From: Niastella populi
GTDB taxonomy: Bacteria; Bacteroidota; Bacteroidia; Chitinophagales; Chitinophagaceae
Reading direction: 5' to 3'
Assembly (NCBI RefSeq): GCF_002078015.1
Contig: NZ_LWBP01000213.1
Coordinates: 1-63,483, forward strand
DNA: 63,483 nucleotides
In this document: piece by piece, positions 54,901-62,332 of the stretch
How the letters are laid out: each line of letters opens with the position of its first letter
Position numbering within the stretch: the first letter of the stretch is position 1
Translations under genes and position numbers: made by a program
The notes under the pieces: model-generated
The model's input: only the letters and a program-made list of their open reading frames with translations
What the model was told of the DNA's origin: nothing
The model's database searches: none

Positions 54901-57900
54901 GCGATGACTGCCACTGGTAGGTCAATCCATCCTGTAATGGCAGCCCATTTACGCTGAGCGAGAATGGCGAGCCGGGGCACACCATGGCGTTGCTCGATAC
55001 GGTTGTTCCGGGCACCGGTGTTCCCGAACAATTTTCGAGGTTGTACATCGACAGGTTATCGATACCAATATCCGTTACACCGAAATCAGATGTTGCTTTA
55101 AACCGGATAACGGTTGTAGCCGAATTCGATGTAAAGGTGAGCACCTTTCTGTCCCAGCTGGCATTTACATTATATACATTCAACCTGGTGAAGGTTAATC
55201 CGCCATCGGTTGAGACCGATACCTGTAATGAATCGCTGCCCGACGTATTTATATAATCGAAACGTAAACGTTTGTTTGGTACGCCCGTATTGCAGTTCAC
55301 ATAAAAATCAAGGGCGCCGCTTGTTCCGCTGGAAGCAAAGAAGGTGTGGAAACGAGCCGAGTACAGACCATGTGTTGCAGGCGGATTGTATGCGCCGCTG
55401 TTGGGTGAGGTCCATGCAGCCGATGCGCCATCATCGAACCGGCGCCAGGAATTGTTATCTGTAGTGGGCTGACTGCGCCAGAAATTATTGGGTATATCCC
55501 TGGTATCGCAGCCATTCAGCCAGTCGGCTTCAAAGCTTTCGGTGAATGGCAGCGTTGCGTAAGTTACCGCCGTTGTATTTACTTGTATAGGGGCCGACAA
55601 TACAGTTGTTCCGCCGCAGGTAACCGCCACACGGTACCAGGTTGTGCTGGTTTGTGAAGTGGCATACACTGCGCTTACGGCCCCTGTTATATTGGTGTAG
55701 GTTACATTGTCGGGTGAAGACTGCCATTGGTAGGTTTGTCCCGACCCGGCCGTACCGCCCGAAAGACTTAACGAGAATGACAATCCTGCGCAGATGGGGT
55801 TGGCCGTGCTGCCGATGGTACCAGGCACCGGTGGTGTGGTACAGGCGGCCGACGTAAATTCATATACACCGATATCGGGTGTGGTAGCGCTGCGTGCGGT
55901 GCCTGCCAGGTCACTGGTAACACCAACCGCTGCCCCCATATTATCGAGGAAGGTATTGGTGGGCCTGAAATTGCCGGCGCCGATATTTACAAACTGCGGA
56001 TCGAGCGATACGCTGCTTACATCGTTACCGGTGCCCTGCCAGCCGGCCATGGTTGCCCAGGCTACATTGTAGAAACCGATATTACTGGTGCCGCCCGGCG
56101 CATTTATAAAAAGGTTGTTATTGGCAGAAGATGTTACGCCCGTGTTGGCGAAGTAAACGCAATATTTGGTACCCGAGCCTGCGCGGGTTATATAAATAAG
56201 GTTATTTTTCAGCAATACATCCGTTCCATACACATAACAGCCATACGTATTACCGGCGGTTGCCGCCGCATCATCGAGCACAAAGGTGTTATGATAGATG
56301 TTCCAGTTATTGAAACCGGGACTGTAAATACCATACACCGCCCCTGCACCATTATTCATATTATATACCAGGTTATTTTCAACGCGGTTGGGTTGTGCGG
56401 CCGAAGCGCCGTTGCCGCTGATATATACACCGTATGCCGTTGAGGTACTGCTGGTAGCTCCATCGAACAGGTTATGGATGCGGTTTTTTTCGATCAATGT
56501 ATTGGTGGTTGTACTCACATACACCCCGTAAGCAGTTGACACGGTTGACCGCGACGGCCGCGAAACGTCATTACCGGTTATCAGTAAATTGGTATTGCCG
56601 TATGCATAAACAAAATACATATACGCATCGCGCACATTGTTCTTTTCAACGATGTTGCCGGTGTTGTAAGGCGATGTGCTGCCATACAGGTAAATACCGT
56701 AATAACCGCCATTGATGGTATTGCCCTTAATAAGGTTACCGTTACCGTTATTACCCGAAACAGCGGTTGAAGTAGCTGAACCGTTTATTACGATACCGGC
56801 ATAGTTGGCAGATGTTGAGGATGTGCTTGTAGTAATAGTGTTTCGCCTGATTATATTGCTATCGGCTTTATTCATGAGCACGATACCCCAGCCATAACTG
56901 CCGCCCGATACATCTATATTCAAACTATCAATGGTTATATGTTTGGCCCCGTTGAGGATAATGGCCGAACGGTTGCTGGCATCGGAGGTATTATAGGCAA
57001 GCGTTGCCCCGTTACAATTGAAGGTAATGGTGTTTACCGTTGATGCACCGCCGATACCGGGAATGGTAACGGTTTCGGAATACGGACCGCTGCCCGCCAC
57101 TACATTGAAAGTGACTGCACTGTTGATACCGCATTTGATATGGTTAACCGCATCGTTGAACGTCTGGAAATTCGTTCCGCCGGTGGGTTGCGCGCTGTTG
57201 ATGGTAAACACCCCGCCTACCAGTGGGGGCGAGGTTACCTGCACCACGGTCGACGTATCGGTTTGCCCGCCGTTGGTACAGGTTACTATTGCCCGGTACC
57301 AGTGCGATACGCTTTGCGTGCCCGTATAGAACGGCGTTGTGGCGCTGGGTATATCGGTCCACGTACTATTATTTACCGATGACTGCCACCTGTAAGTAAT
57401 GCCGGAAGCGATGGTTTGTCCGCTCAGGCTTAAATTAAAGTTTTGCGCCAGGCACACACTGGCGAGTGTGGAGGAAGCAGTGCCGGCATTCGGTTTGCCG
57501 GTACAGGCATTGGCGGGCGTCCAGGAGAAAACGATATCGGGCCGCGTTGTTTGCGCACCGGAGTTCGCCGTGCTGGTAGTACCGCAAAGATGCCCCTGGT
57601 TATCGGCATTATAGGTATGCGAGCCGTTGAAAGATAAACCGGTTGTCCAGGCGATGGTAGGGTTTTCAATAAACCAGGTACCGGTAGTGTTGCCCGGATC
57701 GCCGTCGCATACTTCAATTAAGATATTGTCGGTCCCATTCCAGAAGAACGGCGCAGGAAATGTAAAGACGTTGGAACCCGCCACCGCCTGGTAATCGATC
57801 GGTTGGGTTTCAACGGGTGTTGAAGTGAAATCGTCCCAGGAATTGGATGAAAGCGTGGCCACAGTGGTACCGCCGATCTTCATTACGAGTTTATCAGTAA

Positions 57901-58177
57901 CCCCGGCCCCATTCACATTAAGTACGTTAAACTTAATGGCCTGAATGGTACCCGGGCCCATACCTGCTGCTGACAATTCGGATGCCAGGTAGAGGTATTG
58001 CGCGCGGCTACCTTCAAACCAGTCCTGAATGGGACAGGGATACGTATTATCGGGATTACCTGTAGTGCCATTTCCAATGCTGATATCAATTTGGGCGTTG
58101 AGCTGAAGCGTTGCAAAAAGCATCAGGATCAACCAGCCGGTTTTCTTTACAAGCCTGTATGAGTAGCCGTTTCTCAT
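45914..58177 (-). CDS. ~4,087-residue T9SS cargo with four beta-helices
   Basis: Start chosen at 58177 (signal peptide L-I-L-M-L-F-A-T-L-Q-L-N-A-Q). Approximate layout: N-terminal beta domain 30-225; Ig-like 230-320; beta-helix 330-770; Ig-like 775-860; MAM/jelly-roll 877-1040; Ig-like 1055-1140; MAM/jelly-roll 1147-1315; Ig-like 1330-1420; beta-helix 1415-1877; Ig-like 1890-1980; beta-helix 1982-2447; Ig-like 2455-2550; beta-helix 2549-3027; IgGFc-like 3180-3600; PKD about 3745; Ig-like; Fn3; type B sorting domain from about 4002 (F-I-P-N-S-F-T-P-N-G-D-G-L-N-D). Each helix opens with F-x-T-I-N/D and N-F-x-x-F-N/Q and closes with P-D-I/M/L-G-A/V-Y-E-F. It is one of the longest genes expected in such a genome. 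Likely adhesin or glycan binder; no catalytic site recognised. Confidence 0.93.
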   Translation of the reverse strand: MRNGYSYRLVKKTGWLILMLFATLQLNAQIDISIGNGTTGNPDNTYPCPIQDWFEGSRAQYLYLASELSAAGMGPGTIQAIKFNVLNVNGAGVTDKLVMKIGGTTVATLSSNSWDDFTSTPVETQPIDYQAVAGSNVFTFPAPFFWNGTDNILIEVCDGDPGNTTGTWFIENPTIAWTTGLSFNGSHTYNADNQGHLCGTTSTANSGAQTTRPDIVFSWTPANACTGKPNAGTASSTLASVCLAQNFNLSLSGQTIASGITYRWQSSVNNSTWTDIPSATTPFYTGTQSVSHWYRAIVTCTNGGQTDTSTVVQVTSPPLVGGVFTINSAQPTGGTNFQTFNDAVNHIKCGINSAVTFNVVAGSGPYSETVTIPGIGGASTVNTITFNCNGATLAYNTSDASNRSAIILNGAKHITIDSLNIDVSGGSYGWGIVLMNKADSNIIRRNTITTSTSSTSANYAGIVINGSATSTAVSGNNGNGNLIKGNTINGGYYGIYLYGSTSPYNTGNIVEKNNVRDAYMYFVYAYGNTNLLITGNDVSRPSRSTVSTAYGVYVSTTTNTLIEKNRIHNLFDGATSSTSTAYGVYISGNGASAAQPNRVENNLVYNMNNGAGAVYGIYSPGFNNWNIYHNTFVLDDAAATAGNTYGCYVYGTDVLLKNNLIYITRAGSGTKYCVYFANTGVTSSANNNLFINAPGGTSNIGFYNVAWATMAGWQGTGNDVSSVSLDPQFVNIGAGNFRPTNTFLDNMGAAVGVTSDLAGTARSATTPDIGVYEFTSAACTTPPVPGTIGSTANPICAGLSFSLSLSGGTAGSGQTYQWQSSPDNVTYTNITGAVSAVYATSQTSTTWYRVAVTCGGTTVLSAPIQVNTTAVTYATLPFTESFEADWLNGCDTRDIPNNFWRSQPTTDNNSWRRFDDGASAAWTSPNSGAYNPPATHGLYSARFHTFFASSGTSGALDFYVNCNTGVPNKRLRFDYINTSGSDSLQVSVSTDGGLTFTRLNVYNVNASWDRKVLTFTSNSATTVIRFKATSDFGVTDIGIDNLSMYNLENCSGTPVPGTTVSSNAMVCPGSPFSLSVNGLPLQDGLTYQWQSSPDNVTYTNISTATGETHNASQTVATWYRMMITCANGNQSAASAPVFVPMRTPQYAALPYQESFENTWINGCDNRDIPNNFWVNSPATGDESWRRQDDGASAGWANNNGAYTPVAAQGSYSARFHSWDVSDGTQGTFDLHVNASTGAPNKRLTFSYINTSGDDSLVVYVSTNGGTSFTRLDSVGTRGTWSQKELFFNSTSATTIIRFRATSDFGVTDIGIDDIFVGEWPDCSGTPNTGTAVSTTSTVCVEPFTLSATGISTGNGITYQWQHSTDSLTWTNITGATGLSLTTSQVGTHWYRLVTTCTLSSTSANSTPVKVISPTPVHGVFTINNQKPNVLPNFINFNDAYNHIKCGIDGWVRFDVETGTGTYNEQLIMTAIPGASAVNTVTFKGVGSAVLGFAATNTNERAVIKLKGTRYVIIDSLIINASNGTYGYGVQLMNNTDSNIVKNCTINLSTTSTAQNFAGIVLNGSDAGPIATGTVLSDFNEFSGNTITGGYYGITLAATFNNGANGNNKIVNNIIKDFYATGIYVAGSYGTIIDKNSISRPTRSSVTDFNGILFATEKNAGCFVTKNRIFNPFGGAPTSTAAFNGINFNNSSGSTGGTFNENIVSNNLIYDINGNGQVYALANTASSYAWYLHNTISIDNITSTATTATRGFYQTTAAAGIFFYNNIISITRGGTGTKYCIYLATNAPAGADNNNYYLNAAAGNNNLGFFNSARTNLNDWRTATGLDANSLAITPAFVDPAAGNFTPGNAGIDNKGVAIGITDDIDDQPRSATTPDMGAYEFAPLPCAVPLVNGKVDVSPDTICQYKPVYLHLNIGAFGSGQTFQWQQAKTLAGPFTNLGDPMLTPDTTINADTTVYFRVLITCGTNTVYTDTVQLVVNPALPNGTYTINKGGQSTYVPGQPGGNFLSFNDAKAAMGCGIGGPIVFNVIAGSGPYNEQLILDSIGGTSAINTITFNGNGNTITFNASANSQRAVVKLNGADHITFDSLVIEAGGGTYGYGVQLVNNADSNTFRKCIINTSVTSNSTGYAGIVINSSETGATTTGNTLCDGNVFDSNIITGGYYGATLVGSTTTANFLNNNSFTNNTIKDFYNYGLYIAGTSFTSVAGNTFTRAARTNTATSVYGIYLTAASSNRLHISKNTFTKMFGGMSANTATFYGIYHNSVTATGEDTVSNNRFYDLDGNGPVYALYNTGSGNVWYYHNTVSIDNTTSTATGASVGFYQTSTATGIQFIDNIVTITRGGNGAKHAIYLNTTASEVISDYNNFYVAATNAHTGFYTANRTTLADWTTAANKDANSLNHNPLYTDVNTGNLMPMLGALDNKGNPVGITTDLLNVARSAATPDIGAYEFAPLPCVTPPVAGTASATPSTGLCLEMPIELDITGHSPLGAITFQWQNSADGVNWTDISPVQYFPKFTTKAAVATFYRAAVTCSGNTVYTAPIQVTLNNILLAGNYTIDPSKGPGLPNFVSFQAAVDALLCGITGAIYFDVAPGTYNEQIRIPYIPNTSAINTVTFRSENGVASSVDLTFNANSTANYTLKLDSARHFIFKNITISGTNATAGRVVELANSASHDSIVNCIISAPAVTTASNTIAGIYAYQLKGTRNVIKGNTINNGASGIYFTGTGTGAGLTADHVIDSNTVTGSYQYGIYAVNHKRLQLTKNKVTLNGPVNATAYGINATDADSSYLVTGNDVTINDATTIVYGIALINSDTSATVRGKLANNMVTAVNNNVGTLYGLYLSTSPGVLVQNNTVALNTSGAGSYGIYHNNFSVADYFNNTVHSTSTAATNNHAMYLLNTSATSVQMRNNIFSNKGGGTALFVNNSSQSLTSDYNMLHTTGTALVQRANPAGSFATLTDWRSASYWDRYSIGYAPAFVSDDDLHPDINQPDVWAMHGRGVQIAGNDRDINDSIRPVTLTAGVPDLGAYEFFPTALPTLLTATPATPAANQLQTFMYGTDTVMKITWGPTAPTSLEARRYSGVVPSGLQPRPDSMFFYTKVDIPGGGNYDYNMELFYLDPWQGSIPDQNQLGLGKTTVSNAWIVGFSSRVDVLKKKITQNNVNYIDRFTGLINPYAPPVLPEKDSSNRGKRFWVGYQRSWDFTSGNSQEMVLYMSTTDQPANVQVRVNGTSWVRNFVIPPYTTKASDYLPKAGLDDARLTNEGLYDRGISIVSDVPITAYAHIFASTNSGATMLFPVGVWGYEYYSLNNRQNYTATDAYTTIMVVADKNNTVVEITPSVPTLGGRPANVPFQVTLNAGEVYQVLGAMQSGSEGYDLTGSIIKSIPNASNECHAIGVFTGSSRTGLGCGTTVGGSGDLLLQQTFPYSAWGKTYFTAPTSTSGNISTMMTNIYRILVKDPATVVKRNNIQLPLATLINNRYYQYESNTADIITADKPVTVVQYMSSSGACPNTGGDGDPSSYILSPAEQAVDGFSGFYRNNLSSITTNYLTLIIPDNGMNSLKIDGVDWNAIPAAQKHSYAHSQPGYTVAIKRWTAGAGQSSVESDSAYLGLVYGLGSVESYGYNVGTMVKTLQGLGTISNTNNGSNTADYTCAGTPFRFTGYLPFKPVSLTWKFSRVPGLSPNADVTVNNPVPTDSLLINGIMNYVFPLAQDYTFAAPGVYSVEIVYDHPDIESCDHTGRDLIFVQVVPAPKADFLVNFSGCVNDVAEFVGETTAQNGITVNQWKWTFHDGNNANGQKVTYTYNAPGTYKETLQAITADGCVGDSTKDIIVNPIPVVTANSVIVCTGRDTTLKVENPVAGATYTWYDAATGGTVVGTGPTLTITNVTAGVDYYVQESSATGCSSERKRVSVAVQTAIITPVVAVDSVGSNLVRFKWNAVPGAVGYEVSIDGGNNWTVPTSGATGLMHTVAGLQPMQTVTIIVKAKGACTDALSVPVSQQVLPDGVFIPNSFTPNGDGLNDMLKVYGYKIKELKLMVFNQWGEKLFESGDQARGWDGTFRGKAQPSGVYMYVCRMVLTDGTVLDKKGAINLIR

Positions 58178-58485
58178 GGAGCAGTGTTTTGTTTTATAGA
58201 ATCTTTCTTGCTTACTTTCAATTTTGGTTAAGGCAATACAATGCATGGTCAGGCAGCAGCTGAACGCTAAACGCCTAACGCTAAACGCGCAATACCAATA
58301 GCCTTTCGTTTACAGTGAATATGTTGCTTGTAACCTGTAGTTTAAATCATATAGTATGCATCGTGCAGCTGTTTTGCTTTCAACTGTATTTGTATTCGCT
58401 TACAGCTTATAGCTTGCAGCTGTTTTCATAGGGCCGAATCAGCAGCAGGTTTTAAATAGGAAATACAATAACTTTTATTTTATCG
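58178..58485. other. 308-bp intergenic region with microrepeats
   Basis: No gene seen. 58260-58295 runs AACGCTA-AACGCCT-AACGCTA-AACGC (7-bp period). 58376-58430 is an inverted copy of the GCTGCAA/AAATACAAATACAG block seen at 41320-41400. The 5' leader of the giant gene, with ACAAAACACTG just before the ATG, resembles that of the 1,420-residue gene. Confidence 0.7.
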
Positions 58486-59796
58486 TTAAAACTGCCAGTT
58501 GATCCAGGCCTTGCCATCTTTCGCACTCACCATATCATATGTGGTTGAATCGAGGCGTACGAGATAATACCCGCTTGCATCGGAAAACTGTATACGTGTT
58601 CTTGCCACGGGTATTGAATCGGCAGAAGGAACCGTACCCAGCGTACCCAGCAGCGGGAATATCACCCGGCCATCGCCGGTAAATGTGGGCTGGCGAAAAG
58701 CGTTTCCATACGGCAACGACAAAGCGTTATTGATCAGTTTTACATAACCTGCCAGGTCGTAGTTGATGCCGCCTGAACTACCATATCGCGGCCAGAACAA
58801 CAGGAAATAAAAATTGCTGGTTTCGCTAATACCATACGCATCATCAACACCGTTTACATGGAAACCTTCCGGTGAGATCCAGTAACCACCCTGGTCGAGC
58901 GCATACTGCCACCAGCGCCGGGGGCCATCCAGGTCTATTTTTATCGGCTGGCCTGAACCAACAATTGAAGATGCCGTGCCGTTAACACTGAACGATAATG
59001 TGGTGGTGGAGGCATTCCAGCTAATGTTATTAAATGCCGGTATGGTGGTGGTACCGTCTGAAAACGCAGGCGAAAGGATAATGCCATCCGGTGAATAATA
59101 ATAACCGGTAGTGGAGGTCTTTACATTCCCGTTGGCATCTACCCAGGTAAAGGTGATAGTACGGGTGGTTTGGTTAACCTGGATCTCATACTGCACACCG
59201 CCTGCAACCAGTCTCTTAAAATATGTGATGTATTTACCAATATTGCTGAAAAGCCTGTTGCCATACTTTTTGTCGTAATAGTTTTGCATCTCCTCCCGGG
59301 TAGCTTTCACGAGGAATGCTTTGCTGTTATTGAAACGGCCGGTAAGTTTTACCGTATCGCCCGAAATGCCGTCGATCGCAAATTCAAAATCGGATCCCAG
59401 GCCGCCGCCATAACCGCCGCCATTCACCGATCCGTCGGGATCGGCCAGCACATGCACATAGGAATAAGTATCGAAGATCAGCGCAGGCTGTTGTAGCGCT
59501 TTCAACCGGTAGCTTGCGGTCATTGGCGTTACCGCAGATGCAGAATCGAAATCGGAGAACATTTCAACCCGGTTGCTTTCGTTGAACTTAAAATAGAATG
59601 ACACCACCCCGCCCCTCAGTCCGGCCGGATAGATCAACCCTTTCCAGCCGTATGGTGAGGAAGTAAGGGCCGACTGATAAGTGGCCAGCGCTTCATTGAT
59701 CCGCTCATCGGGCGACTTATCAAAAGCATCTTCGATCTTGTTGCAACCGGAGAGTGCGATAGTTGCAGCCAATAAGTATGTAAGTGACTTTTTCAT
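58486..59796 (-). CDS. DUF4302-family lipoprotein
   Basis: 436 residues. Lipoprotein signal (A-T-I-A-L-S-G-C, Cys18), then D-K-S-P-D-E-R-I-N-E-A-L-A-T-Y and S-P-Y-G-W-K-G-L-I-Y-P-A, the DUF4302 hallmarks; the domain spans nearly the full length. The family is found next to SusC/SusD pairs that carry the zinc metallohydrolase lipoprotein, as here. Surface-exposed role in substrate capture is inferred. Confidence 0.9.
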   Translation of the reverse strand: MKKSLTYLLAATIALSGCNKIEDAFDKSPDERINEALATYQSALTSSPYGWKGLIYPAGLRGGVVSFYFKFNESNRVEMFSDFDSASAVTPMTASYRLKALQQPALIFDTYSYVHVLADPDGSVNGGGYGGGLGSDFEFAIDGISGDTVKLTGRFNNSKAFLVKATREEMQNYYDKKYGNRLFSNIGKYITYFKRLVAGGVQYEIQVNQTTRTITFTWVDANGNVKTSTTGYYYSPDGIILSPAFSDGTTTIPAFNNISWNASTTTLSFSVNGTASSIVGSGQPIKIDLDGPRRWWQYALDQGGYWISPEGFHVNGVDDAYGISETSNFYFLLFWPRYGSSGGINYDLAGYVKLINNALSLPYGNAFRQPTFTGDGRVIFPLLGTLGTVPSADSIPVARTRIQFSDASGYYLVRLDSTTYDMVSAKDGKAWINWQF

Positions 59797-59825
59797 TTAT
59801 TGTACTTTTTGCGAACCGGAATACC

Positions 59826-59940
59826 TGAATCGTGAAAACCGCTGCAAGCTGTAAGCTGCAGGCAAATACAGCTTACATTCTACATCATCGGTTTCTGCCT
59901 TTCTTTTATCAACTTTATTAACTTCATCACCCTGTCAACC
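59826..59940. repeat. Composite microrepeat block, second copy
   Basis: It repeats the block at 41309-41517 in shorter form: 35 identical bases, then AAATACAGCTTAC, TTCTACATCATCGGTTTCTG and ATCAACTTT/TTAACTTC units, ending CTGTCAACC. It fills the gap between the DUF4302 and metallohydrolase genes. Confidence 0.9.
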
Positions 59941-59942
59941 GC

Positions 59943-60854
59943 TTATTTAATCAACCCAACCACCTGCGTTCTAACCCTGGTCTGCAGACTATAAAAATCT
60001 ATCCCCCACGTGTCCTTGAAATAATTCACCACTATGGCTTCTTTCTGCCGCAGTTTGCTTATTGCCTGTGCCTGTGTTACATTATTGGCGCTGGTGCCTG
60101 CAGGTATGCTTTTTACAATAGCCTCAAAACCGGCTCTTCCTTCTATCAGCATCATCGACACCATTTCCACGAAATCCTCATCGGGCGACGACATGGAATA
60201 TGCGGTTACGAACCCATCCCTGCGTGCATTTGCATCCGAAACGTTATTCCAGTTTGAAGTATAGAAACCAACTGAAATCGATTTATACTCCTGGGGATAC
60301 ATGATGGTCTGGTGAAGAATATGTGCAAACTCGTGTTCGATGGTGTGGAACATTTGTTTGATGTTAAAGGAATCGGAAGGCCTATAACCGGCCATATCCC
60401 TGCTTCTGAAATCGTTCAGCACATACAGCACCACTTTTCTTCCGCCTTCGGCCGTACCCAGGGTAATGGTTCCGTCGGTGTTCCAGCTGGCGCTGCCGCA
60501 GAGTGCAAAAAATTTGGGAACATATTTTTTCATGAATAAAGAATCGGTCTCTGCTATATACGTATCGATCCACACTTTCTTTACAGCGCTCAGGGCCGGC
60601 ACGATCTTATCTTCCTTAGGCGGCACCAGCGTTTTGTTCAGGCTCAGCTCGAACTGGTCCCATTTATATTTTACCGCTATGTTGAAGGGTACGGTTAAAC
60701 TGTCATTGATCCACGTATCGATTGGCGTGGGGGCCCAGGTATCACCGCCTAAACCCGGAATATTCTCTACATCACCAATCGATTCCTTCCTGCAGGAAGC
60801 GAGTGAAAAAAACATATAGAAAACAAAGAGTATTTTTTTTGTATCGTTCGCCAT
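59943..60854 (-). CDS. Substrate-import-associated zinc metallohydrolase lipoprotein
   Basis: 303 residues. Lipoprotein signal (M-F-F-S-L-A-S-C, Cys21). Zinc motif H174-E175-F-A-H178 within T-I-E-H-E-F-A-H-I-L-H-Q, and a downstream acidic segment (S-P-D-E-D-F-V-E-M-V) that could supply the third ligand. This matches the family known as substrate import-associated zinc metallohydrolase lipoprotein, which occurs beside SusC/SusD. Proposed to trim a peptide or protein substrate at the surface before import. It starts 11 bp after the SusD stop. Confidence 0.93.
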   Translation of the reverse strand: MANDTKKILFVFYMFFSLASCRKESIGDVENIPGLGGDTWAPTPIDTWINDSLTVPFNIAVKYKWDQFELSLNKTLVPPKEDKIVPALSAVKKVWIDTYIAETDSLFMKKYVPKFFALCGSASWNTDGTITLGTAEGGRKVVLYVLNDFRSRDMAGYRPSDSFNIKQMFHTIEHEFAHILHQTIMYPQEYKSISVGFYTSNWNNVSDANARRDGFVTAYSMSSPDEDFVEMVSMMLIEGRAGFEAIVKSIPAGTSANNVTQAQAISKLRQKEAIVVNYFKDTWGIDFYSLQTRVRTQVVGLIK

Positions 60855-60865
60855 TGCATCATGAT

Positions 60866-62320
60866 TTAACGTGGGTTTAATTCAACACCGGAAAGCCTGG
60901 CTGATTCAGGAATTTGAAACAACCGGCGTTTATCGCCCGGCTCAAGAGTAAGCGTTGGTCCATTAACGGTCCTATGCGTTACCGGCAGATCATAGCGTGC
61001 CAGATCGAACCAGCGCATACCTTCCTGTACGAACTCGGCCCGTTTGAAATCGAGCAAAGCCGCCAACATCGCCACCCGCAGATCCGACGTATTATAATAG
61101 GTTGTGAGCTTGCTATTGGTGATCGTATGCGCAGCCGCATTATAGTTGAAGATGCGCGTTGAAGCGTACTCATTGAGGTCGTGTAACGCTTCGCCCAGGT
61201 CGTTGAGATAGATCCTGGCTTCAATTCTGTTGAACAATGCTTCCTCCGCAGTAAACAGCGGCACCATTACATATGGATAACCGATGGTAGCGTTCACCGA
61301 TAACTTTACAAAATATTCATTGATCTTTGGCAACATGTAATTGTTGGTTCCCACCGTATAAGTTTGGCGGGTGAAAGCCCAGGCGCCTCCGGTTACATTC
61401 GAGCTCAGGATCTCCGTTCTTTTATCTGCATCCAGGCCATAGCGTTCGCTATAATAATTTCTTGCCCACAAAGAAGCCGTTTCAACCAGTAACAGGTTGG
61501 CCGGTTCGGAAGCTTTTGCATAATTAGCCCAAAGTTCTCTATAGGTCTGCGTGAGGTAGGTGGTATTCCACGGGCGTAAACCGGCAGTGATATTTGTTGT
61601 GGAGAACACGGCATTGGCATGGCTGAGCGCTTTGGTATAATCCTGTTTGTACAGAAAAAAACGCGCGGCAAATGCGTTGGCGGCCGCTTTGGTAAAATGA
61701 TAACGCGGCACGGTGTAACGCGTATCATCGAGCAGCGGCAAACCAGCCAGCAGGTCCTTTTCGATCATTTCATACACATAGGCCACCGTTTTGCGGGTAT
61801 ACTTCTGAAAGATCACCTTCTCTGGTGTAAGCACATAAGGTATACCGGGGTCGGTTGATGAACCGGTAGCGCTATATGGTTTGGCAAAAAGCGTAACCAG
61901 CATAAAATGCGCATAGGCCCGGCAGATCAACGCCTCGCCCTGCTGTGAAGCATACCTGCCCGGGTCGGCCGCCTTATTACATGCTTCCAGCGCCTGATTA
62001 GCTGCAGCGATGGCCGCATAACAGGCATTCCAGTAACCTTCGGGTGAATCCTGTTCGTTCTCTGTTACATCTTCAAAAAAATAGGATTGTTTTACCGTAA
62101 GATCGAGGCCGCCCGTTCCTTTATCGGATACATTATCTGAAATTGACTCAGTGAAAGCCATGTAGTTTCCCTGCGGGTATGCTGTGGCCAGCATTTGCGA
62201 CACCTGCTCCGGCGATTCCAGCGAAGCCCGGTTATCGGGATTCTTCTCCAGGAATTTTTTACAACCTGTGCCACTGAGTAACACACCGGAATAAAAAGTA
62301 TATATTAAAAGCTTTTTCAT
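60866..62320 (-). CDS. SusD/RagB-family nutrient-binding lipoprotein
   Basis: 484 residues. Lipoprotein signal (L-L-S-G-T-G-C, Cys20) followed by K-K-F-L-E-K-N-P-D-N-R. SusD features: R-A-Y-A-H-F-M-L-V-T-L-F-A-K-P-Y, A-N-A-F-A-A-R-F-F-L-Y, and the C-terminal F-D-L-A-R-Y-D. It is shorter than the SusD of the first locus, which is usual for this subtype. It pairs with the SusC at the right end. Confidence 0.94.
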   Translation of the reverse strand: MKKLLIYTFYSGVLLSGTGCKKFLEKNPDNRASLESPEQVSQMLATAYPQGNYMAFTESISDNVSDKGTGGLDLTVKQSYFFEDVTENEQDSPEGYWNACYAAIAAANQALEACNKAADPGRYASQQGEALICRAYAHFMLVTLFAKPYSATGSSTDPGIPYVLTPEKVIFQKYTRKTVAYVYEMIEKDLLAGLPLLDDTRYTVPRYHFTKAAANAFAARFFLYKQDYTKALSHANAVFSTTNITAGLRPWNTTYLTQTYRELWANYAKASEPANLLLVETASLWARNYYSERYGLDADKRTEILSSNVTGGAWAFTRQTYTVGTNNYMLPKINEYFVKLSVNATIGYPYVMVPLFTAEEALFNRIEARIYLNDLGEALHDLNEYASTRIFNYNAAAHTITNSKLTTYYNTSDLRVAMLAALLDFKRAEFVQEGMRWFDLARYDLPVTHRTVNGPTLTLEPGDKRRLFQIPESARLSGVELNPR

Positions 62321-62332
62321 GAAAACTCAGTT

